Source: Liopterus haemorrhoidalis (lineage: Eukaryota; Arthropoda; Insecta; Coleoptera; Dytiscidae). From it: a stretch of DNA of 64,000 bases. Location: the NCBI GenBank assembly GCA_963971575.1, contig OZ020624.1, positions 16,585,249-16,649,248 of the forward strand, given 5' to 3'. How positions within the stretch are numbered: position 1 is the stretch's first letter; each line of letters starts with the position of its first letter. A model generated the notes under the pieces. It was not told the DNA's origin. It did not search any database and worked only from the letters and a program-made list of their open reading frames with translations. The position numbers and the translations under genes were made by a program. Of this stretch, positions 8,065 through 20,440 are shown in pieces.

Positions 8065-10249
8065 TTATTCTTGGTCAGAAACCAAAATAAGTGTTATGTA
8101 CTTCCTAAACATGTTGCGCTTAACCAGTTTTCATGTAAAACATGAATTTTGAAAATTCAACTATTTCGTTGCTATTTTCTGTCAATAATATCATAATTCT
8201 TGGTCAGACCAAAATTAGTGTTATGTACTTCTAAAACATGTTGCGCTTAGCCAGTTTTCAAGTAAAACTTGAATTTTGAAAATTCAACTATTTCGTTGCT
8301 ATTTTCTGTCAATAATATCATAATTCTTGGTCAGAAACCAAAATTAGTGTTATGTACTTCTTAAACATGTTGCTCTTAACCAGTTTTCAAGTAAAACTTG
8401 AATTTTGAAAATTCAACTATTTCGTTGCTATTTTCTGTCAATAATATCATAATTCTTAGTCAGAAACCAAAATTAGTGTTATGTACTTCTTAAACATGTT
8501 GCGCTTAACCAGTTTTCAAGTAAAACTTGAATTTTGAGAATTCAACTATTTCGTTGCTATTTTCTGTCAATAATATCATAATTCTTGGTCAGAAACCAAA
8601 ATTAGTGTTATGTACTTCTTAAACATGTTGCGCTTAACCAGTTTTCATATAATACATGAAATTTGAAAATTCAACTATTTCGTTGCTATTTTGTGTCATA
8701 AACATCATTATTCTTGGTCAGAAACCAAAATAAGTGTTATGTACTTCCTAAACATGTTGCGCTTAACCAGTTTTCATGTAAAACATGAATTTTGAAAATT
8801 CAACTATTTCGTTGCTATTTTCTGTCAATAATATCATAATTCTTGGTCAGACCAAAATTAGTGTTATGTACTTCTAAAACATGTTGCGCTTAGCCAGTTT
8901 TCAAGTAAAACTTGAATTTTGAAAATTCAACTATTTCGTTGCTATTTTCTGTCAATAATATCATAATTCTTGGTCAGAAACCAAAATTAGTGTTATGTAC
9001 TTCTTAAACATGTTGCTCTTAACCAGTTTTCAAGTAAAACTTGAATTTTGAAAATTCAACTATTTCGTTGCTATTTTCTGTCAATAATATCATAATTCTT
9101 GGTCAGAAACCAAAATTAGTGTTATGTACTTCTTAAACATGTTGCGCTTAACCAGTTTTCAAGTAAAACTTGAATTTTGAGAATTCAACTATTTCGTTGC
9201 TATTTTCTGTCAATAATATCATAATTCTTGGTCAGAAACCAAAATTAGTGTTATGTACTTCTTAAACATGTTGCGCTTAACCAGTTTTCATATAATACAT
9301 GAAATTTGAAAATTCAACTATTTCGTTGCTATTTTGTGTCATAAACATCATTATTCTTGGTCAGAAACCAAAATAAGTGTTATGTACTTCTAAAACATGT
9401 TGCGCTTAACCAGTTTTCAAGTAAAACTTGAATTTTGAAAATTCAACTATTTCGTTGCTATTTTCTGTCAATAATATCATAATTCTTGGTCAGAAACCAA
9501 AATTAGTGTTATGTACTTCTTAAACATGTTGCGCTTAACCAGTTTTCATATAAAACATGAAATTTGAAAATTCAACTATTTCGTTGCTATTTTGTGTCAT
9601 AAACATCATTATTCTTGGTCAGAAACCAAAATAAGTGTTATGTACTTCCTAAACATGTTGCGCTTAACCAGTTTTCATGTAAAACATGAATTTTGAAAAT
9701 TCAACTATTTCGTTGCTATTTTCTGTCAATAATATCATAATTCTTGGTCAGACCAAAATTAGTGTTATGTACTTCTAAAACATGTTGCGCTTAGCCAGTT
9801 TTCAAGTAAAACTTGAATTTTGAAAATTCAACTATTTCGTTGCTATTTTCTGTCAATAATATCATAATTCTTGGTCAGAAACCAAAATTAGTGTTATGTA
9901 CTTCTTAAACATGTTGCTCTTAACCAGTTTTCAAGTAAAACTTGAATTTTGAAAATTCAACTATTTCGTTGCTATTTTCTGTCAATAATATCATAATTCT
10001 TGGTCAGAAACCAAAATTAGTGTTATGTACTTCTTAAACATGTTGCGCTTAACCAGTTTTCAAGTAAAACTTGAATTTTGAGAATTCAACTATTTCGTTG
10101 CTATTTTCTGTCAATAATATCATAATTCTTGGTCAGAAACCAAAATTAGTGTTATGTACTTCTTAAACATGTTGCGCTTAACCAGTTTTCATATAATACA
10201 TGAAATTTGAAAATTCAACTATTTCGTTGCTATTTTGTGTCATAAACAT
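8065..10249. repeat. block marked by a 2-bp deletion, three copies
   Basis: The word tggtcagaccaaaa, which lacks two a's, occurs at 8206, 8849 and 9750 and nowhere else I can see. Spacings are 643 (5 x 129 - 2) and 901 (7 x 129 - 2). Each is accompanied by cttcctaaac one monomer earlier and tgctcttaacc one monomer later, and a gagaattc monomer also recurs. A block born from one deletion event was therefore amplified twice, once as a 5-monomer and once as a 7-monomer step. Confidence 0.9.
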
Positions 10250-13200
10250 CATTATTCTTGGTCAGAAACCAAAATAAGTGTTATGTACTTCTTAAACATG
10301 TTGCGCTTAATCAGTTTTTAAGTAAAACTTGAATTTTGAAAATTCAACTATTTCGTTGCTTTTTTCTGTCAACAATATCATAATTCTTGGTCAGAAACCA
10401 AAATTAGTGTTATGTACTTCTTAAACATGTTGCGCTTAACCAGTTTTCAAGTAAAACTTGAATTTTGAAAATTTAACTATTTCGTTGCTATTTTGTGTCA
10501 TAAACATCATTATTCTTAGTCAGAAACCAAAATAAGTGTTATGTACTTCTTAAACATGTTGCGCTTAACCAGTTTTCAAGTAAAACTTGAATTTTGAAAA
10601 TTCAACTATTTCGTTGCTATTTTCTGTCAATAATATCATAATTCTTGGTCAGAAACCAAAATTAGTGTTATGTACTTCTAAAACATGTTGCGCTTAGCCA
10701 GTTTTCAAGTAAAACATGAATTTTGAAAATTCAACTATTTCCTTGCTATTTTGTGTCATAAACATCATTATTCTTGGTCAGAAACCAAAATAAGTGTTAT
10801 GTACTTCTTAAACATGTTGCGCTTAACCAGTTTTCAAGTAAAACTTGAATTTTGAAAATTCAACTATTTCGTTGCTATTTTCTGTCATTAACATCATAAT
10901 TCTTGGTCAGAAACCAAAATAAGTGTTATGTACTTCTAAAACATGTTGCGCTTAACCAGTTTTCAAGTAAAACTTGAATTTTGAAAATTCAACTATTTCG
11001 TTGCTTGTTTCTGTCAATAATATCAAAATTCTTGGTCAGAAACCAAAATAAGTGTAATGTACTTCTTAAACATGTTGCGCTTAACCAGTTTTCAAGTAAA
11101 ACTTGAATTTTGAAAATTCAACTATTTCGTTGCTATTTTGTGTCATAAACATCATTATTCTTGGTCAGAAACCAAAATAAGTGTTATGTACTTCTTAAAC
11201 ATGTTGCGCTTAACCAGTTTTCAAGTAAAACTTGAATTTTGAAAATTCAACTATTTCGTTGCTATTTTCGGTCAATAATATCATAATTCTTGGTCAGAAA
11301 CCAAAATTAATGTTATGTACTTCTTAAACATGTTGCGCTTAACCAGTTTTCAAGTAAAACTTGAATTTTGAAAATTCAACTATTTCGTTGCTATTTTCTG
11401 TCAATAATATCATAATTCTTGGTCAGAAACCAAAATAAGTGTTATGTACTTCTTAAACATGTTGCGCTTAACCAGTTTTCAAGTAAAACTTGAATTTTGA
11501 AAATTCTAATATTTCGTTGCTATTTTCTGTCAATAATATCATAATTCTTGGTCAGAAACCAAAATTAGTGTTATGTACTTCTTAAACATGTTGCGCTTAA
11601 CCAGTTTTCATGTAAAACATGAATTTTGAAAATTCAACTATTTCGTTGCTATTTTGTGTCATTAACATCATAATTCTTGGTCAGAAACCAAAATAAGTGT
11701 TATGTACTTCTTAAACATGTTGCGCTTAACCAGTTTTCAAGTAAAACTTGAATTTTGAAAATTCAACTATTTCGTTGCTATTTTCTGTCAATAATATCAT
11801 AATTCTTGGTCAGAAACCAAAATTAGTGTCATGTACTTCTTAAACATGTTGCGCTTAACCAGTTTTCATGTAAAACATGAATTTTGAAAATTCAACTATT
11901 TCGTTGCTATTTTCTCTCAATAATATCATAATTCTTGGTCAGAAACCAAAATTAGTGTTATGTACTTCTTAAACATGTTGCGCTTAACCAGTTTTCAAGT
12001 AAAACTTGAATTTTGAAAATTTAACTATTTCGTTGCTATTTTGTGTCATAAACATCATTATTCTTGGTCAGAAACCAAAATAAGTGTTATGTACTTCTTA
12101 AACATGTTGCGCTTAACCAGTTTTCAAGTAAAACTTGAATTTTGAAAATTCAACTATTTCGTTACTATTTTCTGTCAATAATATCATAATTCTTGGTCAG
12201 AAACCAAAATTAGTGTTATGTACTTCTAAAACATGTTGCGCTTAGCCAGTTTTCAAGTAAAACATGAATTTTGAAAATTCAACTATTTCCTTGCTATTTT
12301 GTGTCATAAACATCATTATTCTTGGTCAGAAACCAAAATAAGTGTTATGTACTTCTTAAACATGTTGCGCTTAACCAGTTTTCAAGTAAAACTTGAATTT
12401 TGAAAATTCAACTATTTCGTTGCTATTTTGTGTCATTAACATCATAATTCTTGGTCAGAAACCAAAATAAGTGTTTTGTACTTCTTAAACATGTTGCGCT
12501 TAACCAGTTTTCAAGTAAAACTTGAATTTTAAAAATTCAACTATTTCGTTGCTATTTTCTGTCAATAATATCAAAATTCTTGGTCAGAAACCAAAATACG
12601 TGTTATGTACTTCTAAAACATGTTGCGCTTAACCAGTTTTCAAGTAAAACTTGAATTTTGAAAATTCAACTATTTCGTTGCTATTTGGTGTCATAAACAT
12701 CATTATTCTTGGTCAGAAACCAAAATAAGGGTTATGTACTTCTAAAACATGTTGCGCTTAACCAGTTTTCAAGTAAAACTTGAATTTTGAAAATTCAACT
12801 ATTTCGTTGCTATTTTCTGTCAACAATATCAAAATTCTTGGTCAGAAACCAAAATTAGTGTTATGTACTTCTAAAACATGTTGCGCTTAGCCAGTTTTCA
12901 AGTAAAACATGAATTTTGAAAATTCAACTATTTCGTTGCTATTTTGTGTCATAAACATCATTATTCTTGGTCAGAAACCAAAATAAGTGTTATGTACTTC
13001 TAAAACATGTTGCGCTTAACCAGTTTTCAAGTAAAACTTGAATTTTGAAAATTCAACTATTTCGTTGCTATTTTCTGTCAATAATATCATAATTTTTGGT
13101 CAGAAACCAAAATTAGTGTTATGTACTTCTTAAACATGTTGCGCTTAACCAGTTTTCATATAAAACATGAAATTTGAAAATTCAACTATTTCGTTGCTAT

Positions 13201-16183
13201 TTTGTGTCATAAACATCATTATTCTTGGTCAGAAACCAAAATAAGTGTTATGTACTTCTTAAACATGTTGCGCTTAACCAGTTTTCATGTAAAACATGAA
13301 TTTTGAAAATTCAACTATTTCGTTGCTATTTTCTGTCAATAATATCATAATTCTTGGTCAGAAACCAAAATTAGTGTTATGTACTTCTAAAACATGTTGC
13401 GCTTAACCAGTTTTCATGTAAAACATGAATTTTGAAAATTCAACTATTTCGTTGCTTTTTTCTGTCAATAATATCATAATTCTTAGTCAGAAACCAAAAT
13501 TAGTGTTATGTACTTCTTAAACATGTTGCGCTTAACCAGTTTTCATGTAAAACATGAATTTTGAAAATTCAACTATTTCGTTGCTATTTTCTCTCAATAA
13601 TATCATAATTCTTGGTCAGAAACCAAAATTAGTGTTATGTACTTCTAAAACATGTTGCGCTTAACCAGTTTTCATGTAAAACTTGAATTTTGAAAATTCA
13701 ACTATTTCGTTGCTATTTTATGTCAATAATATCATAATTCTTGGTCAGAAACCAAAATTAGTGTTATGTACTTCTAAAACATGTTGCGCTTAGCCAGTTT
13801 TCAAGTAAAACATGAATTTTGAAAATTCAACTATTTCGTTGCTATTTTCTGTCAATAATATCATAAATCTTGGTCAGAAACCAAAATTAGTGTTATGTAC
13901 TTCTTAAACATGTTGCGCTTAACCAGTTTTCATTTAAAACATGAATTTTGAAAATTCAACTATTTCGTTGCTATTTTGTGTCATTAACATCATAATTCTT
14001 GGTCAGAAACCAAAATAAGTGTTATGTACTTCTAAAACATGTTGCGCTTAACCAGTTTTCAAGTAAAACTTGAATTTTGAAAATTCAACTATTTCGTTGC
14101 TATTTTGTGTCATAAACATCATTATTCTTGGTCAGAAACCAAAATAAGTGTTATGTACTTCTTAAACATGTTGCGCTTAACCAGTTTTCATATAAAACAT
14201 GAAATTTGAAAATTCAACTATTTCGTTGCTATTTTGTGTCATTAACATCATAATTCTTGGTCAGAAACCAAAATAAGTGTTATGTACTTCTTAAACATGT
14301 TGCGCTTAACCAGTTTTCAAGTAAAACTTGAATTTTGAAAATTCAACTATTTCGTTGCTATTTTCTGTCAATAATATCATAATTCTTGGTCAGAAACCAA
14401 AATAAGTGTTATGTACTTCTTAAACATGTTGCGCTTAACCAGTTTTCAAGTAAAACTTGAATTTTGAAATTTCAACTATTTCGTTGCTATTTTCTGTCAA
14501 TAATATCATAATTCTTGGTCAGAAACCAAAATTAGTGTTGTGTACTTCTTAAACATGTTGCGCTTAACCAGTTTTCAAGTAAAATTTGAATTTTGAAAAT
14601 TCAACTATTTCGTTGCTATTTTCTGTCAATAATATCATAATTCTTGGTCAGAAACCAAAATTAGTGTTATGTACTTCTTAAACATGTTGCGCTTAACCAG
14701 TTTTCATGTAAAACATGAATTTTGAAAATTCAACTATTTCGTTGCTATTTTCTCTCAATAATATCATAATTCTTGGTCAGAAACCAAAATTAGTGTTATG
14801 TACTTCTAAAACATGTTGCGCTTAGCCAGTTTTCAAGTAAAACTTGAATTTTGAAAATGCAACTATTTCGTTGCTATTTTCTGTCAATAATATCATAATT
14901 CTTGGTCAGAAACCAAAATTAGTGTTATGTACTTCTAAAACATGTTGCGCTTAATCAGTTTTCAAGTAAAACTTGAATTTTGAAAATTCAACTATTTCGT
15001 TGCTATTTTCTGTCAATAATATCATAATTCTTGGTCAGAAACCAAAATTAGTGTTATGTACTTCTTAAACATGTTGCGCTTAACCAGTTTTCATATAAAA
15101 CATGAAATTTGAAAATTCAACTATTTTGTTGCTATTTTGTGTCACAAACATCATTATTCTTGGTCAGAAACCAAAATAAGTGTTATGTACTTCTTAAACA
15201 TGTTGCGCTTAATCAGTTTTCAAGTAAAACTTGAATTTTGAAAATTCAACTATTTCGTTGCTTTTTTCTGTCAATAATATCATAATTCTTGGTCAGAAAC
15301 CAAAATTAGTGTTATGTACTTCTTAAACATGTTGCGCTTAACCAGTTTTCATGTAAAACATGAATTTTGAAAATTCAACTATTTCGTTGCTATTTTGTGT
15401 CATAAACATCATTATTCTTGGTCAGAAACCAAAATAAGTGTTATGTACTTCTTAAACATGTTGTGCTTAACCAGTTTTCAAGTAAAACTTGAACTTTGAA
15501 AATTCAACTATTTCGTTGCTATTTTCTGTCAATAATATCATAATTCTTGGTCAGAAACCAAAATTAGTGTTATGTACTTCTTAAACATGTTGCGCTTAAC
15601 CAGTTTTCATATAAAACATGAAATTTGAAAATTCAACTATTTTGTTGCTATTTTGTGTCACAAACATCATTATTCTTGGTCAGAAACCAAAAAAAGTGTT
15701 ATGTACTTCTTAAACATGTTGCGCTTAATCAGTTTTCAAGTAAAACTTGAATTTTGAAAATTCAACTATTTCGTTGCTTTTTTCTGTCAATAATATCATA
15801 ATTCTTGGTCAGAAACCAAAATTAGTGTTATGTACTTCTTAAACATGTTGCGCTTAACCAGTTTTCATGTAAAACATGAATTTTGAAAATTCAACTATTT
15901 CGTTGCTATTTTGTGTCACTAACATCATAATTCTTGGTCAGAAACCAAAATAAGTGTTATGTACTTCTTAAACATGTTGCGCTTAACCAGTTTTCAAGTA
16001 AAACTTGAATTTTGAAAATTCAACTATTTCGTTGCTATTTTCGGTCAATAATATCATAATTCTTGGTCAGAAACCAAAATTAGTGTTATGTACTTCTTAA
16101 ACATGTTGCGCTTAACCAGTTTTCAAGTAAAACATGAATTTTGAAAATTCAACTATTTCGTTGCTATTTTGTGTCATAAACAT
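10250..16183. repeat. large higher-order unit, copy 1 (46 monomers, 5,934 bp)
   Basis: Runs from one cagtttttaag monomer (marker 10320) to the next (16254). It carries, in order, aatttaac, ttccttgc, cttgtttctg, ttaatgtt, ttctaatat, gtgtcatgtac, gtgttttgtac (12471), the atttggtgtc/aataagggtt pair (12688), and the long core block starting at 13475. Confidence 0.9.
13475..15022. repeat. conserved 12-monomer core block, copy 1 of 6
   Basis: The core opens with attcttagtcag (13485), then a monomer ending ttttatgtcaata, a cttctaaaac/agccag monomer, a monomer with cataaatcttgg and catttaaaac, then a class A monomer, an aaaatttg monomer, a ctctcaata monomer and an agccag and aatcag pair. The opening marker recurs at 17742, 23547, 27288, 30899 and 32706, at steps of 33, 45, 29, 28 and 14 monomers, with a constant internal order but a variable distance to the next copy. 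Confidence 0.88.
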
Positions 16184-17244
16184 CATTATTCTTGGTCAGA
16201 AACCAAAATAAGTGTTATGTACTTCTTAAACATGTTGCGCTTAATCAGTTTTTAAGTAAAACTTGAATTTTGAAAATTCAACTATTTCGTTGCTTTTTTC
16301 TGTCAATAATATCATAATTCTTGGTCAGAAACCAAAATTAGTGTTATGTACTTCTTAAACATGTTGCGCTTAACCAGTTTTCAAGTAAAACTTGAATTTT
16401 GAAAATTTAACTATTTCGTTGCTATTTTGTGTCATAAACATCATTATTCTTAGTCAGAAACCAAAATAAGTGTTATGTACTTCTTAAACATGTTGCGCTT
16501 AACCAGTTTTCAAGTAAAACTTGAATTTTGAAAATTCAACTATTTCGTTGCTATTTTCTGTCAATAATATCATAATTCTTGGTCAGAAACCAAAATTAGT
16601 GTTATGTACTTCTAAAACATGTTGCGCTTAGCCAGTTTTCAAGTAAAACATGAATTTTGAAAATTCAACTATTTCCTTGCTATTTTGTGTCATAAACATC
16701 ATTATTCTTGGTCAGAAACCAAAATAAGTGTTATGTACTTCTTAAACATGTTGCGCTTAACCAGTTTTCAAGTAAAACTTGAATTTTGAAAATTCAACTA
16801 TTTCGTTGCTATTTTCTGTCATTAACATCATAATTCTTGGTCAGAAACCAAAATAAGTGTTATGTACTTCTAAAACATGTTGCGCTTAACCAGTTTTCAA
16901 GTAAAACTTGAATTTTGAAAATTCAACTATTTCGTTGCTTGTTTCTGTCAATAATATCAAAATTCTTGGTCAGAAACCAAAATAAGTGTAATGTACTTCT
17001 TAAACATGTTGCGCTTAACCAGTTTTCAAGTAAAACTTGAATTTTGAAAATTCAACTATTTCGTTGCTATTTTGTGTCATAAACATCATTATTCTTGGTC
17101 AGAAACCAAAATAAGTGTTATGTACTTCTTAAACATGTTGCGCTTAACCAGTTTTCAAGTAAAACTTGAATTTTGAAAATTCAACTATTTCGTTGCTATT
17201 TTCGGTCAATAATATCATAATTCTTGGTCAGAAACCAAAATTAA

Positions 17245-17258
17245 TGTTATGTACTTCT
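17245..17258. other. inferred unequal-exchange junction
   Basis: Left of 17245 the sequence carries the left-hand marker (ttaatgtt, monomer position 29). From 17259 it carries the right-hand marker (cttctaaaac, monomer position 44). The two source contexts lie 13 monomers apart in copy 1 (about 11.31 and 12.99 kb). The exchange is in perfect 129-bp register, so no bases are lost at the join. Confidence 0.75.
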
Positions 17259-17731
17259 AAAACATGTTGCGCTTAACCAGTTTTCAAGTAAAACTTGAAT
17301 TTTGAAAATTCAACTATTTCGTTGCTATTTTCTGTCAATAATATCATAATTTTTGGTCAGAAACCAAAATTAGTGTTATGTACTTCTTAAACATGTTGCG
17401 CTTAACCAGTTTTCATATAAAACATGAAATTTGAAAATTCAACTATTTCGTTGCTATTTTGTGTCATAAACATCATTATTCTTGGTCAGAAACCAAAATA
17501 AGTGTTATGTACTTCTTAAACATGTTGCGCTTAACCAGTTTTCATGTAAAACATGAATTTTGAAAATTCAACTATTTCGTTGCTATTTTCTGTCAATAAT
17601 ATCATAATTCTTGGTCAGAAACCAAAATTAGTGTTATGTACTTCTAAAACATGTTGCGCTTAACCAGTTTTCATGTAAAACATGAATTTTGAAAATTCAA
17701 CTATTTCGTTGCTTTTTTCTGTCAATAATAT

Positions 17732-19279
17732 CATAATTCTTAGTCAGAAACCAAAATTAGTGTTATGTACTTCTTAAACATGTTGCGCTTAACCAGTTTT
17801 CATGTAAAACATGAATTTTGAAAATTCAACTATTTCGTTGCTATTTTCTCTCAATAATATCATAATTCTTGGTCAGAAACCAAAATTAGTGTTATGTACT
17901 TCTAAAACATGTTGCGCTTAACCAGTTTTCATGTAAAACTTGAATTTTGAAAATTCAACTATTTCGTTGCTATTTTATGTCAATAATATCATAATTCTTG
18001 GTCAGAAACCAAAATTAGTGTTATGTACTTCTAAAACATGTTGCGCTTAGCCAGTTTTCAAGTAAAACATGAATTTTGAAAATTCAACTATTTCGTTGCT
18101 ATTTTCTGTCAATAATATCATAAATCTTGGTCAGAAACCAAAATTAGTGTTATGTACTTCTTAAACATGTTGCGCTTAACCAGTTTTCATTTAAAACATG
18201 AATTTTGAAAATTCAACTATTTCGTTGCTATTTTGTGTCATTAACATCATAATTCTTGGTCAGAAACCAAAATAAGTGTTATGTACTTCTAAAACATGTT
18301 GCGCTTAACCAGTTTTCAAGTAAAACTTGAATTTTGAAAATTCAACTATTTCGTTGCTATTTTGTGTCATAAACATCATTATTCTTGGTCAGAAACCAAA
18401 ATAAGTGTTATGTACTTCTTAAACATGTTGCGCTTAACCAGTTTTCATATAAAACATGAAATTTGAAAATTCAACTATTTCGTTGCTATTTTGTGTCATT
18501 AACATCATAATTCTTGGTCAGAAACCAAAATAAGTGTTATGTACTTCTTAAACATGTTGCGCTTAACCAGTTTTCAAGTAAAACTTGAATTTTGAAAATT
18601 CAACTATTTCGTTGCTATTTTCTGTCAATAATATCATAATTCTTGGTCAGAAACCAAAATAAGTGTTATGTACTTCTTAAACATGTTGCGCTTAACCAGT
18701 TTTCAAGTAAAACTTGAATTTTGAAATTTCAACTATTTCGTTGCTATTTTCTGTCAATAATATCATAATTCTTGGTCAGAAACCAAAATTAGTGTTGTGT
18801 ACTTCTTAAACATGTTGCGCTTAACCAGTTTTCAAGTAAAATTTGAATTTTGAAAATTCAACTATTTCGTTGCTATTTTCTGTCAATAATATCATAATTC
18901 TTGGTCAGAAACCAAAATTAGTGTTATGTACTTCTTAAACATGTTGCGCTTAACCAGTTTTCATGTAAAACATGAATTTTGAAAATTCAACTATTTCGTT
19001 GCTATTTTCTCTCAATAATATCATAATTCTTGGTCAGAAACCAAAATTAGTGTTATGTACTTCTAAAACATGTTGCGCTTAGCCAGTTTTCAAGTAAAAC
19101 TTGAATTTTGAAAATGCAACTATTTCGTTGCTATTTTCTGTCAATAATATCATAATTCTTGGTCAGAAACCAAAATTAGTGTTATGTACTTCTAAAACAT
19201 GTTGCGCTTAATCAGTTTTCAAGTAAAACTTGAATTTTGAAAATTCAACTATTTCGTTGCTATTTTCTGTCAATAATAT
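17732..19279. repeat. core block, copy 2 of 6
   Basis: Offset 4257 from copy 1. Carries the same private variants as copy 1: gtgttgtgtac at 18792, tgaaatttcaac, and aaaatgcaac in the agccag monomer. Confidence 0.88.
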
Positions 19280-20440
19280 CATAATTCTTGGTCAGAAACC
19301 AAAATTAGTGTTATGTACTTCTTAAACATGTTGCGCTTAACCAGTTTTCATATAAAACATGAAATTTGAAAATTCAACTATTTTGTTGCTATTTTGTGTC
19401 ACAAACATCATTATTCTTGGTCAGAAACCAAAATAAGTGTTATGTACTTCTTAAACATGTTGCGCTTAATCAGTTTTCAAGTAAAACTTGAATTTTGAAA
19501 ATTCAACTATTTCGTTGCTTTTTTCTGTCAATAATATCATAATTCTTGGTCAGAAACCAAAATTAGTGTTATGTACTTCTTAAACATGTTGCGCTTAACC
19601 AGTTTTCATGTAAAACATGAATTTTGAAAATTCAACTATTTCGTTGCTATTTTGTGTCATAAACATCATTATTCTTGGTCAGAAACCAAAATAAGTGTTA
19701 TGTACTTCTTAAACATGTTGTGCTTAACCAGTTTTCAAGTAAAACTTGAACTTTGAAAATTCAACTATTTCGTTGCTATTTTCTGTCAATAATATCATAA
19801 TTCTTGGTCAGAAACCAAAATTAGTGTTATGTACTTCTTAAACATGTTGCGCTTAACCAGTTTTCATATAAAACATGAAATTTGAAAATTCAACTATTTT
19901 GTTGCTATTTTGTGTCACAAACATCATTATTCTTGGTCAGAAACCAAAAAAAGTGTTATGTACTTCTTAAACATGTTGCGCTTAATCAGTTTTCAAGTAA
20001 AACTTGAATTTTGAAAATTCAACTATTTCGTTGCTTTTTTCTGTCAATAATATCATAATTCTTGGTCAGAAACCAAAATTAGTGTTATGTACTTCTTAAA
20101 CATGTTGCGCTTAACCAGTTTTCATGTAAAACATGAATTTTGAAAATTCAACTATTTCGTTGCTATTTTGTGTCACTAACATCATAATTCTTGGTCAGAA
20201 ACCAAAATAAGTGTTATGTACTTCTTAAACATGTTGCGCTTAACCAGTTTTCAAGTAAAACTTGAATTTTGAAAATTCAACTATTTCGTTGCTATTTTCG
20301 GTCAATAATATCATAATTCTTGGTCAGAAACCAAAATTAGTGTTATGTACTTCTTAAACATGTTGCGCTTAACCAGTTTTCAAGTAAAACATGAATTTTG
20401 AAAATTCAACTATTTCGTTGCTATTTTGTGTCATAAACAT

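Larger units (their letters stand above)
16184..20440. repeat. large higher-order unit, copy 2 (33 monomers, 4,257 bp)
   Basis: Same order as copy 1 but 13 monomers (1,677 bp) shorter: it follows the left part of copy 1 up to ttaatgtt (17244) and then continues as copy 1 does from about 12.99 kb. The switch lies in 17245-17258. Everything between about 11.33 and 12.99 kb of copy 1, including gtgttttgtac and the tggtgtc pair, is absent. Private markers such as gtgttgtgtac (14535 and 18792) confirm the 4257 offset. Confidence 0.9.
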
